Both the position numbers and the translations under genes were made by a program. DNA of 64,000 bases from Paenibacillus_E sp040812395 (GTDB lineage Bacteria > Bacillota > Bacilli > Paenibacillales > NBRC-103111), in assembly GCF_040812395.1 (NCBI RefSeq), contig NZ_JBFNXH010000021.1:1-64000 (forward strand). Reading direction: 5' to 3'. Shown one piece after another: positions 17,474-27,144 of this stretch (position 1 is its first letter; every line of letters begins with the position of its first letter). Below the pieces are notes generated by a model. That model was not told the origin of the DNA. It was given only the letters and a program-made list of their open reading frames with translations, and searched no databases.

Positions 17474-18514
17474 TTATAATTTCTTTAGAAATGGCGCTGC
17501 TTTTTCAATAGAGATCCCCGTGTAATAGTAGGTTACGATCTGCTCCGCTGTTTTCCCTTCCTTCGCCATGCCATTGGCGCCCCACTGGCTTAGACCGACG
17601 CCATGTCCGTACCCGTAAGTAGTGAACTCAATCTGCTGCGAGCCTTTCCAGTTCCAAGTAAATTGAGAGGAAGCTAGTCCTAGTTTCTCCCGCACTTCGC
17701 GGCCTGAGAACGTTTTGCCGCCGATCGTCATCGATTTGATGCGATGCCCTGCTGACCACTCTAGCACTTTCATCCCCTTCGAGCTTGTACTGACCGTCGT
17801 TATGCTGCTCACACCCAGCTTCTGAAGCACGCTTTTATAGCTAAGCTGCACCTTCTCCTGATAGCGCGGAGAGAGCTTCGTGTCCCAAGGACTTGGCACA
17901 CTGCGCAGATAGGGAATTACGAAAGGCCAGTAGTCTTCTGAGTTTTCTGTGTATCCATTGCTCGTTGAGAAGAAGGTTGCATTTATCGGTTGATGCTGAT
18001 AGGTGAGAATCGCGTCTTGCGTTTCGTTCACGGCTCTATCAATTTTGGCCATATTCGCTGCATATGTGCTCGCATCCCACTTGTTCCGAAGCTCTTGTTC
18101 GCTAAGATAGGCTTGGTGAGCGGTCGTGTCCGTTACAAGCGCGTCACGGACCGGCACATTGCTGTAGTCCTGCTCCAGCACTCTGCGAACCACGTAGGTG
18201 CGGGCTGCCATAGCCTGTGCCTTTAGCGCTTCAAGCTCGAATTCGATCGGCATTTCGGCGGCGAGAACACCTTTGACATACTGCTCTAATGGCACGGTTT
18301 CGATCGTCGCTTTCTTCGTCAAATACACTGGAATCATGAGACCTTGCTCACTCTTTTGGACAGGCAGCGCGTTCTCGCTGTTGTCCTGGGGAATCTTCTT
18401 GACTACCAATCCAGGAACGATGATAGTGACGCAAAGCATGCTGGACAAGCAAACAGCCACCCAAAGGATGACTCCGTGGTTCAGAGCGCGTTTCTTCTTG
18501 AGCTTCTTGAGCAT
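17474..18514 (-). CDS. spoIID: Stage II sporulation protein D (lytic transglycosylase)
   Basis: Mother-cell membrane-anchored peptidoglycan transglycosylase of the DMP engulfment complex. The start is the ATG of MLKKLKKK, 11 bases after GGAGG; the 346-residue product then equals the Bacillus length. A basic N-terminus, one transmembrane helix (about 12-32) and the SpoIID domain with VLAAEMPIEFELEALKAQA, AARTYV and GYGHGVGLSQWGA are visible. The catalytic Glu is presumably in the AAEMP segment. The long gap between it and murA contains repeats and a possible sigma-E promoter. Confidence 0.94.
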   Translation of the reverse strand: MLKKLKKKRALNHGVILWVAVCLSSMLCVTIIVPGLVVKKIPQDNSENALPVQKSEQGLMIPVYLTKKATIETVPLEQYVKGVLAAEMPIEFELEALKAQAMAARTYVVRRVLEQDYSNVPVRDALVTDTTAHQAYLSEQELRNKWDASTYAANMAKIDRAVNETQDAILTYQHQPINATFFSTSNGYTENSEDYWPFVIPYLRSVPSPWDTKLSPRYQEKVQLSYKSVLQKLGVSSITTVSTSSKGMKVLEWSAGHRIKSMTIGGKTFSGREVREKLGLASSQFTWNWKGSQQIEFTTYGYGHGVGLSQWGANGMAKEGKTAEQIVTYYYTGISIEKAAPFLKKL

Positions 18515-18617
18515 CGTGTAAGCAGCCTCCATAAGCGCGTTCGCTAGTTGATAGTGGGTAGCTCTACGCAAAACAGGCGACAAGATTTGTTTGCCGCCCG
18601 CCATGCATCTATACCGT

Positions 18618-18646
18618 AGCTTATGAGAGGAATTACTAGAATAGAA
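18618..18646 (-). promoter_or_regulatory. Possible sigma-E promoter of spoIID
   Basis: On the minus strand TTCTATT at 18640-18646 and CATAAGCT at 18618-18625 are 14 bases apart. The match to sigma-E consensus is partial (about 5 of 7 and 5 of 8), but spacing and position, 104 bases before spoIID, suit it. Confidence 0.42.
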
Positions 18647-18769
18647 CATGGAGAAGGGAAGTTAATTGCCCATGGAAGCACGAAACGGGTGGGGCGAAGA
18701 TCAATCGCCGCAGCATTGCTAGAACTATGGCAGATCAACTCAACTCGCGAAACTACGATTCGCTATTCC

Positions 18770-18981
18770 TACGGGCACTAAGAATCTTTTGTCTTGAACT
18801 GCTCAGCCTCGAACCAATCTGTCTCTCCAAAAGAAAACCGTCTCGCGGCGTCCCTGGTATAAACCATATGTTGGTTGGCGCTTGGGGAGTGGATTGTGGA
18901 CGGGGTTCCGACCGTTTCTTGAAATCGTCTTTCCATTGAGTTTACTTAGCGGTAATAAGACGATTTCAAATACGGGCACTA
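18770..18981. repeat. Direct and inverted repeats in the murA-spoIID gap
   Basis: TACGGGCACTA occurs at 18770-18780 and again at 18971-18981. Just inside the second copy, TTGAAATCGTCTT (18919-18931) and AAGACGATTTCAA (18957-18969) form a perfect 13-bp inverted repeat with a 25-base loop. I see no convincing gene in 18515-19444; the short open frames there lack ribosome binding sites and recognisable products. Confidence 0.65.
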
Positions 18982-19085
18982 ACGCTTCTCCATCCCACAC
19001 CCACACCCATCCCCTCTACTGTTCTACTTTGAGCTGCCTTCCACTTCTCTTTTCCATCACCGGGTTATCGCCCAGCTGTAATGAC

Positions 19086-19262
19086 GGAACTACGGTGCGT
19101 TATCCCTTTAAATTCCCTGTTTTTTTACCGTGACGAGGAACTATGATGCGTTAAACAGGTAATTGCTAGCGTGAAACCCCCAGTTTCTGATGCATAGCGT
19201 ACTGTAGTTCCGCGAAATGCCCATTCAAGCCGTTATGACTAGCCATAACGCACTGTAGTTCC
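19086..19262. repeat. Four-copy symmetric 18-bp repeat array
   Basis: The motif GGAACTACAGTGCGTTAT and close variants occur on the plus strand at 19086-19103 and 19137-19154 and on the minus strand at 19194-19211 and 19245-19262. Start-to-start spacings are 51, 57 and 51 bases, so the array is symmetric about its centre. A weaker fifth copy (14 of 18) is at 18749-18766. It lies between the murA terminator and spoIID. Confidence 0.85.
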
Positions 19263-19381
19263 GTTAGCCCGCCCATGATAACGTTTTCAAAGGATCAAGC
19301 AGTTCGGTGAACCACTTACAGTACCATCTCTCCAAACCAAGCTTGCTCCCCTTAAAGCAATATATACATTCTTATCTTTGC

Positions 19382-19412
19382 AAAAAACCGGCTCCCCAAG
19401 GGAACCGGCTTC
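19382..19412 (-). terminator. Intrinsic terminator after murA
   Basis: On the minus strand GCCGGTTCCC and GGGAGCCGG pair (one G-U), followed by TTTTTTG, about 30 bases after the murA stop. Confidence 0.9.
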
Positions 19413-19444
19413 ATTTATTAATCTCTTATCATCTGCTTCTGCTG

Positions 19445-20767
19445 TTAAGCGAGTGTTGGCTGGATATTGAAGAAGCCCAAGTCCACAGCTTCTTGCTCTT
19501 CCACTTCCTGCGGCACCACACGATGGATGTCCGCTCCCAAATCGCGAAGCACATCGGTAATGTCGACGTATCCGCGATCGATATGGTGAACGCCGGATAT
19601 CTCCGTCTCCCCATCGGCCACTAGCGCCGCTAGGATGAGCGCAGCTCCTGCGCGCAAATCGGTCGCGCACACTTTCGCGCCTTGCAGCTTCGCATTGCCG
19701 CTTACGATGGCTGTACGGCCATCGACTTTGATTTGTGCGTTCATGTTTGTGAATTCTTCCACATGCATGAACCTGTTCTCAAATACAGTCTCCGTTACGA
19801 GGCTCGTGCCGTCTGCAACCATCAGCAACGCCATCATCTGGGACTGCATATCGGTTGGGAAGCCGGGGTAAGGCAGCGTCTTCACGTCCACTGCACGCAG
19901 CGGTCCGGAGGCAGAAACACGAATGCCGTTCTCATCCTCTTCAATAAGGACGCCCATTTCCTGCATTTTTGAAATAACAGGTCTGAGATGGTCTCCAATG
20001 GCGCCTTCCATATATAGCTCACTGCCCGTAATGGCTGCCGCTATCATGTATGTACCCGCTTCTACCCGATCCGGTATAACCGTATGTACGACCCCTCGAA
20101 GTTTCTCTACGCCTTCTATTCGAATAACGCCTGTTCCTGCGCCGCGGATGACAGCACCCATCGCATTCAAGTAATTGGCCAAATCTACAATCTCCGGCTC
20201 TTTGGCTGCATTCTCAATCGTGGTTGTGCCCTCGGCCAACGTGGCTGCCATCATAATATTCTCGGTTGCGCCTACGCTGGCTACATCCAGATAAATTTTG
20301 GCGCCTCTGAGGCGTCCCTTGATTTTCGCTTCAATGTATCCTTGACCCAGTTCAATCTCAGCGCCCATCGCTTCGAAGCCTTTGAGGTGCTGATCGATAG
20401 GTCTTGTACCGATGGCACAGCCGCCCGGCAGAGATATTCTCGCTTGACCTAACCTGGCTAAGAGAGGGCCCATCACGAGGAAGGAGGCTCTCATTTTGCG
20501 GACAAGATCATATGAAGCTTCGCAGGTGGTAATTTGTTGAGCACGAACTCGAATGACCTGACGATCATACTCCACTTCAATACCTAGACTCTGCAGTACT
20601 TTATTGATGACTAATACGTCGTCTAAGGGAGGCGCATCATGGATGACGCTTTCACCTTCCGACCCCAGAATGGAAGCCGCAATAATCGGCAGAACCGCAT
20701 TCTTTGCTCCGTTGATTTTCACATTGCCAGCTAACTTTCGGCCACCGCGGACGATAATTTTGCTCAT
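19445..20767 (-). CDS. murA: UDP-N-acetylglucosamine 1-carboxyvinyltransferase MurA
   Basis: First committed enzyme of peptidoglycan synthesis, adding enolpyruvate from PEP to UDP-GlcNAc. KNAVLPIIAA with the conserved Lys-Asn near residue 22 and the loop GGCAIGTRPIDQHL carrying the fosfomycin-target Cys are intact. Of two adjacent ATG codons I take the second, seven bases after GGAGG; the first is equally possible. The neighbourhood (DUF1146 gene upstream, spoIID downstream) matches Bacillus murAA. The C-terminus is about 10 residues longer than usual, ending in an acidic tail. Confidence 0.95.
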   Translation of the reverse strand: MSKIIVRGGRKLAGNVKINGAKNAVLPIIAASILGSEGESVIHDAPPLDDVLVINKVLQSLGIEVEYDRQVIRVRAQQITTCEASYDLVRKMRASFLVMGPLLARLGQARISLPGGCAIGTRPIDQHLKGFEAMGAEIELGQGYIEAKIKGRLRGAKIYLDVASVGATENIMMAATLAEGTTTIENAAKEPEIVDLANYLNAMGAVIRGAGTGVIRIEGVEKLRGVVHTVIPDRVEAGTYMIAAAITGSELYMEGAIGDHLRPVISKMQEMGVLIEEDENGIRVSASGPLRAVDVKTLPYPGFPTDMQSQMMALLMVADGTSLVTETVFENRFMHVEEFTNMNAQIKVDGRTAIVSGNAKLQGAKVCATDLRAGAALILAALVADGETEISGVHHIDRGYVDITDVLRDLGADIHRVVPQEVEEQEAVDLGFFNIQPTLA

Positions 20768-21003
20768 CATGGTCCCTCCGCGAACTTATTTTGATTTTAC
20801 GCAGTTTTTACAATACTTCACTTCGCACATTTCCTAAGTTTATCATTTCACCCTATATTGGACAACTGTGTTCTTTTGGTATTCCAATTGCCACCCATAG
20901 AGTTCGGATAAGGTTGCATGTTTCGATCCGTTCTATATCCATTGTTGACAAGAAAACTGCGCATTATTCGATAAAGTTGCATAAAAGAGGGTTGAAGCTG
21001 CCA

Positions 21004-21264
21004 TTAGAACATCTTGCTGAAGCTCATGGAAAACCCTAAATATTGGATAAAAAAGCTGGCAACCAAGTGCCCCAACGCAATGGATAAAAGGATCTGCAGC
21101 ATAATGGCTTGCGCCCCCTTTGGCTTCTTGAGAAGCACATCAAAGCGAAATGACTGCAAGGCCCACCATGCCAAACCGATACACATAATATACACCGCAA
21201 TGTCGACCATGTTCATCAACGATGCATAACTTGCCGCTTCATTCCATTTGTCTGTCTCTGCCAT
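21004..21264 (-). CDS. DUF1146 family small membrane protein (YwzB-like)
   Basis: An 86-residue protein with two hydrophobic helices (about 20-40 and 52-75) separated by a basic loop (LLKKPKG). This matches the YwzB/DUF1146 family, which lies near murAA and the atp operon in Bacillus; function unknown. GAGGTAGCGC precedes the ATG. The 230-base gap between it and murA holds nothing I can name. Confidence 0.8.
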   Translation of the reverse strand: MAETDKWNEAASYASLMNMVDIAVYIMCIGLAWWALQSFRFDVLLKKPKGAQAIMLQILLSIALGHLVASFFIQYLGFSMSFSKMF

Positions 21265-21281
21265 GCGCTACCTCACTCCTG

Positions 21282-23801
21282 TTACCGATTAATCACTTTC
21301 GCCAACATCGTTACGAATTCAGCGCGCGTTGCTTCTGCATCAGGATGAAAGGTGCCATCTGAGTACCCGCTGATCCAGCCATCCGCCCACATTTGCTTCA
21401 AAATACCGACACCCCAGTAAGATTCATCGACATCGTTAAACGGGGAATTCCCCCGCCGTTTTCCCGTCATGTTCAAGCTTCGCGCCAGCATTTGTGTCAT
21501 CTCCATCCGCGTTAGTGTGCGGTCCGGTCCAAAAGTACCATTCGGGTAACCATCCACAAGATCGGCCTGCACGGCTCTAGCGACATAATCATAGGCCCAA
21601 TGCGCGGAAGTGAGATCATTAAAGTACAGTTGCCTCATCTTCGACAGCTTCAAAGCTCTTGTCAAAACAGTTGCCGCTTCTGCTCGGGTGATGAACTGAT
21701 TCGGCGCAAAACGGTAATTCCCATAGCCGCTAATGATTTCTTGCTGTGTCATTTTCGTAATGGCATCCACCGCCCAGTGGCCGTCGATGTCAATAAATCC
21801 GCTTACTAGCGGATAACTTTCGGCTTTCAACCGGTACATCTGGCTCAAGAACCATTTGTCCGCGGTCAGCTTGATATAATACGTTCCTTGATCCAAGACC
21901 TTCTCGATAAAAAGCGAGTCTGCACCGGGTTCACTCTTATATAACGCTTGTTCCTTTAATGAGCTGTCATACAAAGTCGCATAAAGTGTGCGTCCCGCAG
22001 GAAGGTTGGTCAAACTAATTTGAGATAAACCGTCACGATCCATACGGAATTGAAACCAGTCCACGTCTTCATTCTTATCAAACAAGCCCTCATACTCCGA
22101 GAACATAGCCGCAAAGGTCGCCTGGTAAGGTTTATCGTTTGGCTCATTCGGATCAATTAACTTCGGCGCGTATTCAATCTCAAGTGTATACTCACCCGTA
22201 ATCGGCTCGGAGTAATCTTTCACATTGCTTACCTTGATGTAATATTGGCCAGGCAGCAGCTCCATCTGGGAACTGCTTTCCATAACTCCATCCCCCGACT
22301 GGTCAATCGAGATCCCCTTTTCCCCTTCCTTCTGGAAGAAAATAGCGGGATCTATCCGGGCGGTATCGACAAACAGTTTCAAACGCATCGTCCCCGATTT
22401 CTCTAACGGCAGCGCAAACCAATCAACATCGCCTTTTTTATGAAAAGTACCACGAATCGTTTGACTCCTGGCCGGAAGAACAAAAGCCTTGTACTGCTTA
22501 TCATTATCCTCAAATGGATCTTTATAAATATTGAAATTCGTTTGTAAGGAGTAACTGAGCGCCGCTTTGCGCGTGCGATCGACAGTCTGAAGCTGCACGT
22601 ACGTGCGCCCTTTGCTCACTTGAAACGTGAAGGGCCGATTCGATGCATCCGTTGTAAAAACCTCACCGGAATCGACCTGCACACGGATGCCAGAGGTATC
22701 ACCGCTGCGCAGCATCAATTCGATTGAGCCATCGTATGGCGCATCGATAGCGTACCAGTCTTGATCCTGCGCTGAGCTCAGCGTCGCATGGATTGCCGCA
22801 TGAACGGGCAGCTTTGCCGCCTCGGCCTGCCGGTTATTCGGCTCAAAACGATCCTCATTGTAGGGCTGCGTAAGCGCCATATCAGCCCTTAGCATGCCAT
22901 AGCCTGTATGATCATCCCAGCCTTCATCTTCGAGATCTTCCGTCGTTTGCTCCAATAAATCGCGGACTTGGTAGGCACGCAATCCGGGGTATTTCCCCCA
23001 GACGAGCGCAGCTGCCGCCGCGACCTGCGGTGCCGCCATCGAGCTGCCGTCCTGATACTGGTAGCCGCCTCCGAGCGATGTCGTGTACACATCCCACGGA
23101 GCCACAAGATCAAGCTCAGGCCCGAAGTTGGAGCGGTAATCCGCATGTTTATCTGCAGTTACACCGCCAACCGCAAGGACCGTCGGATAGGCCGCAGGAT
23201 ATTTCACACTGGTTCCTTCATTCCCGACGGCTGCAACAAGCAGCACTTCGTGGTCTTCTGCATACTGCACAATATCCGCCAAGTAGTCGGAGTATTTATT
23301 CAGTCCAAGTGAAAGCACAACGATCTTAGCCCCATGATCCACTGCGTATCGGATGCCTTCGCCAAGCTTCGCTTCGCCGCCCGTGCCGTCAGCCTCCAGC
23401 GCTTTAATCGGCATGATTTTAGCATTAGGCGCAATCCCGGCAATCCCTTTATCATTATTCATCGTGGCCGCAATAACGCCAGCAACGTTAGTCCCATGTC
23501 CGTTATCATCCGTTGGCTTCTTGCCCTGCTGAAGCAAATTCACGCCCTCAACAAAGTTCCCTGCCAAATCCGGGTGCGCAAGATCGACTCCAGTATCTAC
23601 GACCGCCACCACGATCGGGGTCTTCACGTCTCCAGCAGCTGCCCAGCCTTGATTCATATGAATCATATCCAAATAAACCTGCTTAACCCTCATCGGATCC
23701 GTTGATTGCGGATAAGCCGCTTCTGCCCTTGGCGCAATCCCTGAGAGCTCCAGAGCCAGTAGCATGATTGCAAGGAGCAGGAGGTGTCGAGTTAGTTTCA
23801 T
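21282..23801 (-). CDS. SLH-anchored S8 subtilisin-like serine protease
   Basis: Secreted cell-surface protease of 839 residues. A signal peptide ends near AEA-A (residue 28). The subtilase domain has its triad in order: Asp69 in VVDTG, His102 in NGHGT and Ser254 in GSSMAAP. Two or three PPC-like beta domains, each beginning with an E-x-N-D or P-F-E-D-N-D type motif, occupy about 320-640. Three SLH domains fill about 660-839 with TRAE, TRME and TRAE signatures. The start is MKLTRHLL, preceded by AAGGA at 13 bases; a longer GTG start would spoil the signal peptide. SLH anchoring should depend on the csaB product. Substrate unknown. Confidence 0.9.
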   Translation of the reverse strand: MKLTRHLLLLAIMLLALELSGIAPRAEAAYPQSTDPMRVKQVYLDMIHMNQGWAAAGDVKTPIVVAVVDTGVDLAHPDLAGNFVEGVNLLQQGKKPTDDNGHGTNVAGVIAATMNNDKGIAGIAPNAKIMPIKALEADGTGGEAKLGEGIRYAVDHGAKIVVLSLGLNKYSDYLADIVQYAEDHEVLLVAAVGNEGTSVKYPAAYPTVLAVGGVTADKHADYRSNFGPELDLVAPWDVYTTSLGGGYQYQDGSSMAAPQVAAAAALVWGKYPGLRAYQVRDLLEQTTEDLEDEGWDDHTGYGMLRADMALTQPYNEDRFEPNNRQAEAAKLPVHAAIHATLSSAQDQDWYAIDAPYDGSIELMLRSGDTSGIRVQVDSGEVFTTDASNRPFTFQVSKGRTYVQLQTVDRTRKAALSYSLQTNFNIYKDPFEDNDKQYKAFVLPARSQTIRGTFHKKGDVDWFALPLEKSGTMRLKLFVDTARIDPAIFFQKEGEKGISIDQSGDGVMESSSQMELLPGQYYIKVSNVKDYSEPITGEYTLEIEYAPKLIDPNEPNDKPYQATFAAMFSEYEGLFDKNEDVDWFQFRMDRDGLSQISLTNLPAGRTLYATLYDSSLKEQALYKSEPGADSLFIEKVLDQGTYYIKLTADKWFLSQMYRLKAESYPLVSGFIDIDGHWAVDAITKMTQQEIISGYGNYRFAPNQFITRAEAATVLTRALKLSKMRQLYFNDLTSAHWAYDYVARAVQADLVDGYPNGTFGPDRTLTRMEMTQMLARSLNMTGKRRGNSPFNDVDESYWGVGILKQMWADGWISGYSDGTFHPDAEATRAEFVTMLAKVINR

Positions 23802-23951
23802 GAAATCACAGGCTTCCTTATTAGTAATAGTCTTTTTCACATTCTCTATCTATACCACATTCCACAGCTTCTTGATACCTTTAACGGTTTTTCTTCGCAA
23901 AAAGTTCAGATATCCCTACAGTTTTTTGGCAGGTAAATTTTGGTCTAAACG

Positions 23952-23992
23952 CAAAAAAGCCCCTCCCCACAATTTACGCGGGAAGAGGCTTC
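23952..23992 (-). terminator. Terminator at the end of the nuo operon
   Basis: On the minus strand AGCCTCTTCCC pairs with GGGGAGGGGCT (with G-U pairs), followed by TTTTTT, shortly after the nuoN stop. Confidence 0.9.
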
Positions 23993-24005
23993 CTCAGAAG
24001 ATGCT

Positions 24006-25517
24006 TTACATCATCATAAAATCTTTCATCAGACTGAAAATGGATTCAATGCCTTTCAGCACAAGATGAGGGACAAAGCCTAACGCCAAACCGATTAAAG
24101 CGCACAGCCAGACGGTAACCCCTAACGGGACCGTAACCTTAACTTCCGTAGACTCGTAATCGCTGCGCATAAACATTTGACGAACAACACCGAAATAGTA
24201 GTAGAACGATACGACACTGGTGACAATCATGAGCGCACCGAGCCAGTATTGGTGAGTCTGCATCGTCCCTAAAATAATATACAGCTTCCCGAAGAATCCG
24301 CCGCTCACAGGAATACCCGCTAAAGACAGGACAATGAGCACCATCGCGACAGCAGTCAAAGGCGCCCGATAGTACAGACCTCCGAAGCCTTTCAACTCGG
24401 TATTCCCCTCGGCTTGCTCAATAATCATCAGAACGGCGAAAGCCCCGATATTCATGAACAAGTAGGCGATCAAATAAAAGATAAATTCAGAGAAATTGCT
24501 GGAATGCGTACCCGAAAAGTAAGTGCCGATCGGTACGAGCAAATATCCGGCATTCGCAATTCCCGAATAAGCAAGGAGCCGCTTCATATTCGTTTGTTTC
24601 AAGGCGATGAAATTACCCGTCACCATTGCGATGGCAGCCATAACTGAAATCGCCAGAAACACATCCGATTGGATCGAGCTGCCTTCAATGCTGCTGAATC
24701 CGAACAGCACGTAGAAGATACGGAACAGGATCGCGAAGCCTGCCGCCTTGGAAACAACCGCCAAGAACGCGGTCACCGGCGTCGGAGCGCCTTGGTACAC
24801 ATCCGGTGCCCAGCTGTGGAAAGGAGCAGCGGCGATTTTGAAGCCGAAGCCTGCCAAAAGCAAGAAGAACGCGACGTAGAGCAGAGCCTCGTATGCCGGA
24901 ACGAGTGAGGGCAGTGCCGCACCAATTTGCGACAAATTGGTTGTCCCCGCCATCCCGTACAGGAAGGACATCCCATACAAGATAATAGCCGATGAAATCC
25001 CGCCCATAACTAAATACTTGAACGCTCCTTCATTGGACTGATGATCTCTTTTCTTCATAGCCACGAGCAGATAGGACGTAATGCTTAACAACTCGAGTCC
25101 AACGTACAAAGTGATCAGATCGCCCGAAGAGGCCATAATCATGCCGCCAAGCGCTGCAGGAAGCAAGAAATAATAGTACTCGCCAACATGCGGAATATCG
25201 GTCTCCTTAACGAAGCCCAAACTCATGAATACGATAAGTCCCGTTCCCGTGAGGATGAACAGCTTGAGCAAATTCGAGAAGTCATCCACACGATAGCTGT
25301 TGTTGAGCAATTGCACGGCTTCTGCCGGGTTCAGCTGGAGCACAACGTATAACCCGGAGACGATAATTCCGATCAAGGAAAGCCACCCAATGATGGATCG
25401 GCTTGCCGTTCTCGGCATAATCAAATCCAAGAGCGATAGGATGATTGCGGTGGCAATCAGGGTGAGCTCAGGGAGCAGATGCGATAAATCGGTGACATGG
25501 AGTCGAAGCTGTTCCAC
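24006..25517 (-). CDS. nuoN: NADH-quinone oxidoreductase subunit N
   Basis: Antiporter-like proton-pumping subunit of the membrane arm of NDH-1, 503 residues, about 14 transmembrane helices. The proton_antipo_M core is visible (AFKYLVMGGISSAIILYG and PFHSWAPDVYQGAPTPVTAF, with its conserved Lys region). The start is GTG with AGGAGG eight bases upstream. It is the last gene of the operon, four bases after nuoM. Confidence 0.95.
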   Translation of the reverse strand: MEQLRLHVTDLSHLLPELTLIATAIILSLLDLIMPRTASRSIIGWLSLIGIIVSGLYVVLQLNPAEAVQLLNNSYRVDDFSNLLKLFILTGTGLIVFMSLGFVKETDIPHVGEYYYFLLPAALGGMIMASSGDLITLYVGLELLSITSYLLVAMKKRDHQSNEGAFKYLVMGGISSAIILYGMSFLYGMAGTTNLSQIGAALPSLVPAYEALLYVAFFLLLAGFGFKIAAAPFHSWAPDVYQGAPTPVTAFLAVVSKAAGFAILFRIFYVLFGFSSIEGSSIQSDVFLAISVMAAIAMVTGNFIALKQTNMKRLLAYSGIANAGYLLVPIGTYFSGTHSSNFSEFIFYLIAYLFMNIGAFAVLMIIEQAEGNTELKGFGGLYYRAPLTAVAMVLIVLSLAGIPVSGGFFGKLYIILGTMQTHQYWLGALMIVTSVVSFYYYFGVVRQMFMRSDYESTEVKVTVPLGVTVWLCALIGLALGFVPHLVLKGIESIFSLMKDFMMM

Positions 25518-25521
25518 CGGA

Positions 25522-27144
25522 CTAACCTCCTATCTTCCCGGCTACGCTTTGGATCAGTTGATCAAAGCTGCCTATCGTTTGTTGCAGCGGCTGACTCAGC
25601 ACGCTTGGGAATATGCCAAGCAGCAGAATAAATGCCACTAAGGCAATCATCGGTATGGCTTCAATAAGTCTGGCGTCACGCATACCTTGCGTCTGTAAAC
25701 GCCGCTCGATAGGGCCGTAGGTAATGTTCAACACCCCTCGAAGCACATAGACTGCCGCTAAAATAATACCGAGCGTACCGACAGCCGCATACACTTTATG
25801 CGTTTCGAACAGACCCAGGAACGCTAGAAATTCACTGATAAATCCGGATAAGCCCGGCAATCCGAGCGATGCCATACCGGCAATCAGCAGGATGCCGCTG
25901 ATGAATGGCACTGCAGCAGCCAGGCCGCCCAACCGATCCAACTGGGTCGATTCTGTTCGCTCGTAGATGCTGCCGACAAGCAGGAACATCAGCGCCGAGA
26001 TGAGTCCGTGCGAGATGAGCTGGAACACCGCGCCTTGCAGGCCGGTGATGTTAAACGCGGCAAGTCCGAGCAGGACGATGCCCATGTGACTGATACTGGA
26101 GTAAGCCAGCACCAGCTTGAAATCCTTTTGCACGATGGCTAGAATCGCGCCGTACACAATGTTGATGACGCCGAGCAGGGCCAGCATCCAAGCCCACTGC
26201 TTCGCTTCCGCAGGGAAGAACAAGATGCCGAAGCGAATGAGGCCGTAGGCTCCCATTTTGAGCAAAATGCCCGAGTGAATCATAACCACAGATGGCGGAG
26301 CTTCTGTATGTACTTTGAGCATCCACGTATGGAACGGGAAGATCGGCAGCTTGATGCCGAACGCGACTAGGAGCAAGATGAACACGGTCCATCGCATCGC
26401 TGCGCTTAGGAAGAACGGCGTGCCTTGCTGATTCACATAAGCGCTAGGATCCTGCAGCAAATTATGCGCAATCGTATGAATATCACCGCTATAATACACG
26501 ATGGCTTCTGTTTGCGACGCCACTTGGCTAAACCCTGCTGTGCTGACCAAAATCAAGAAAGCAATAAGCATAATCGCGGAACCGAGCCCATTGTAGACCA
26601 GGAAGCGGTTCGCCGCTTGCTCCCGGTTCATGTAGCCCCAGATCCCGATAAGGAAGAACATCGGAACGAGCGTAATTTCGAAAAATAAGAAGAACAAGAA
26701 CAGATCCTGTGACATGAAGACGCCAAACATGCCGGTTTCCAACAAAAGGAACAGGATGTAAAATGTTTTCCAACGCTTTTTAATATGTACCGAAGCCAAG
26801 GCAGCCATGACTGATACGAAAGCGGTCAGAAACACTAGCGGTAATGAAAGTCCGTCCACCGCCAGCGAATACTTAAATTCGAAATAGTAGGAAGTCAACT
26901 GCTGAATACCCTCATGGTTGAGCGGAACTTTAATCCAGCTTAACTGCTCCTTGTACTGAAGGGGATCACCTTGATAGTTGTAATCGACGTACAGCCAAGC
27001 CGCTAAAATAAGCGGGATCAGCGTCGTTACAATGCCAATGGTTTTGAGCAGTTTGCCTTTATCACCGCGAATGAAGAGCAGGACCAGTACACCAAGCAGT
27101 GGAGAAAAGGCAATAAGGCTTAAAATCGGTATGTTATCCAGCAT
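25522..27144 (-). CDS. nuoM: NADH-quinone oxidoreductase subunit M
   Basis: Second antiporter-like subunit, 540 residues, with about 14 helices. Motifs include FFEITLVPMFFLIGIWG and KLPIFPFHTWMLKVHTEAPPSVVMIHSGILLKMGAYG, the classical NuoM signature. AAGGAGG precedes the ATG. It overlaps the 3' end of nuoL by 11 bases, indicating coupled translation. Confidence 0.96.
   Translation of the reverse strand: MLDNIPILSLIAFSPLLGVLVLLFIRGDKGKLLKTIGIVTTLIPLILAAWLYVDYNYQGDPLQYKEQLSWIKVPLNHEGIQQLTSYYFEFKYSLAVDGLSLPLVFLTAFVSVMAALASVHIKKRWKTFYILFLLLETGMFGVFMSQDLFLFFLFFEITLVPMFFLIGIWGYMNREQAANRFLVYNGLGSAIMLIAFLILVSTAGFSQVASQTEAIVYYSGDIHTIAHNLLQDPSAYVNQQGTPFFLSAAMRWTVFILLLVAFGIKLPIFPFHTWMLKVHTEAPPSVVMIHSGILLKMGAYGLIRFGILFFPAEAKQWAWMLALLGVINIVYGAILAIVQKDFKLVLAYSSISHMGIVLLGLAAFNITGLQGAVFQLISHGLISALMFLLVGSIYERTESTQLDRLGGLAAAVPFISGILLIAGMASLGLPGLSGFISEFLAFLGLFETHKVYAAVGTLGIILAAVYVLRGVLNITYGPIERRLQTQGMRDARLIEAIPMIALVAFILLLGIFPSVLSQPLQQTIGSFDQLIQSVAGKIGG

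Noticed and set aside
18882..19133. 83-codon plus-strand open frame in the murA-spoIID gap
   Set aside because: Overlaps repeats, lacks a ribosome binding site and looks like random translation.
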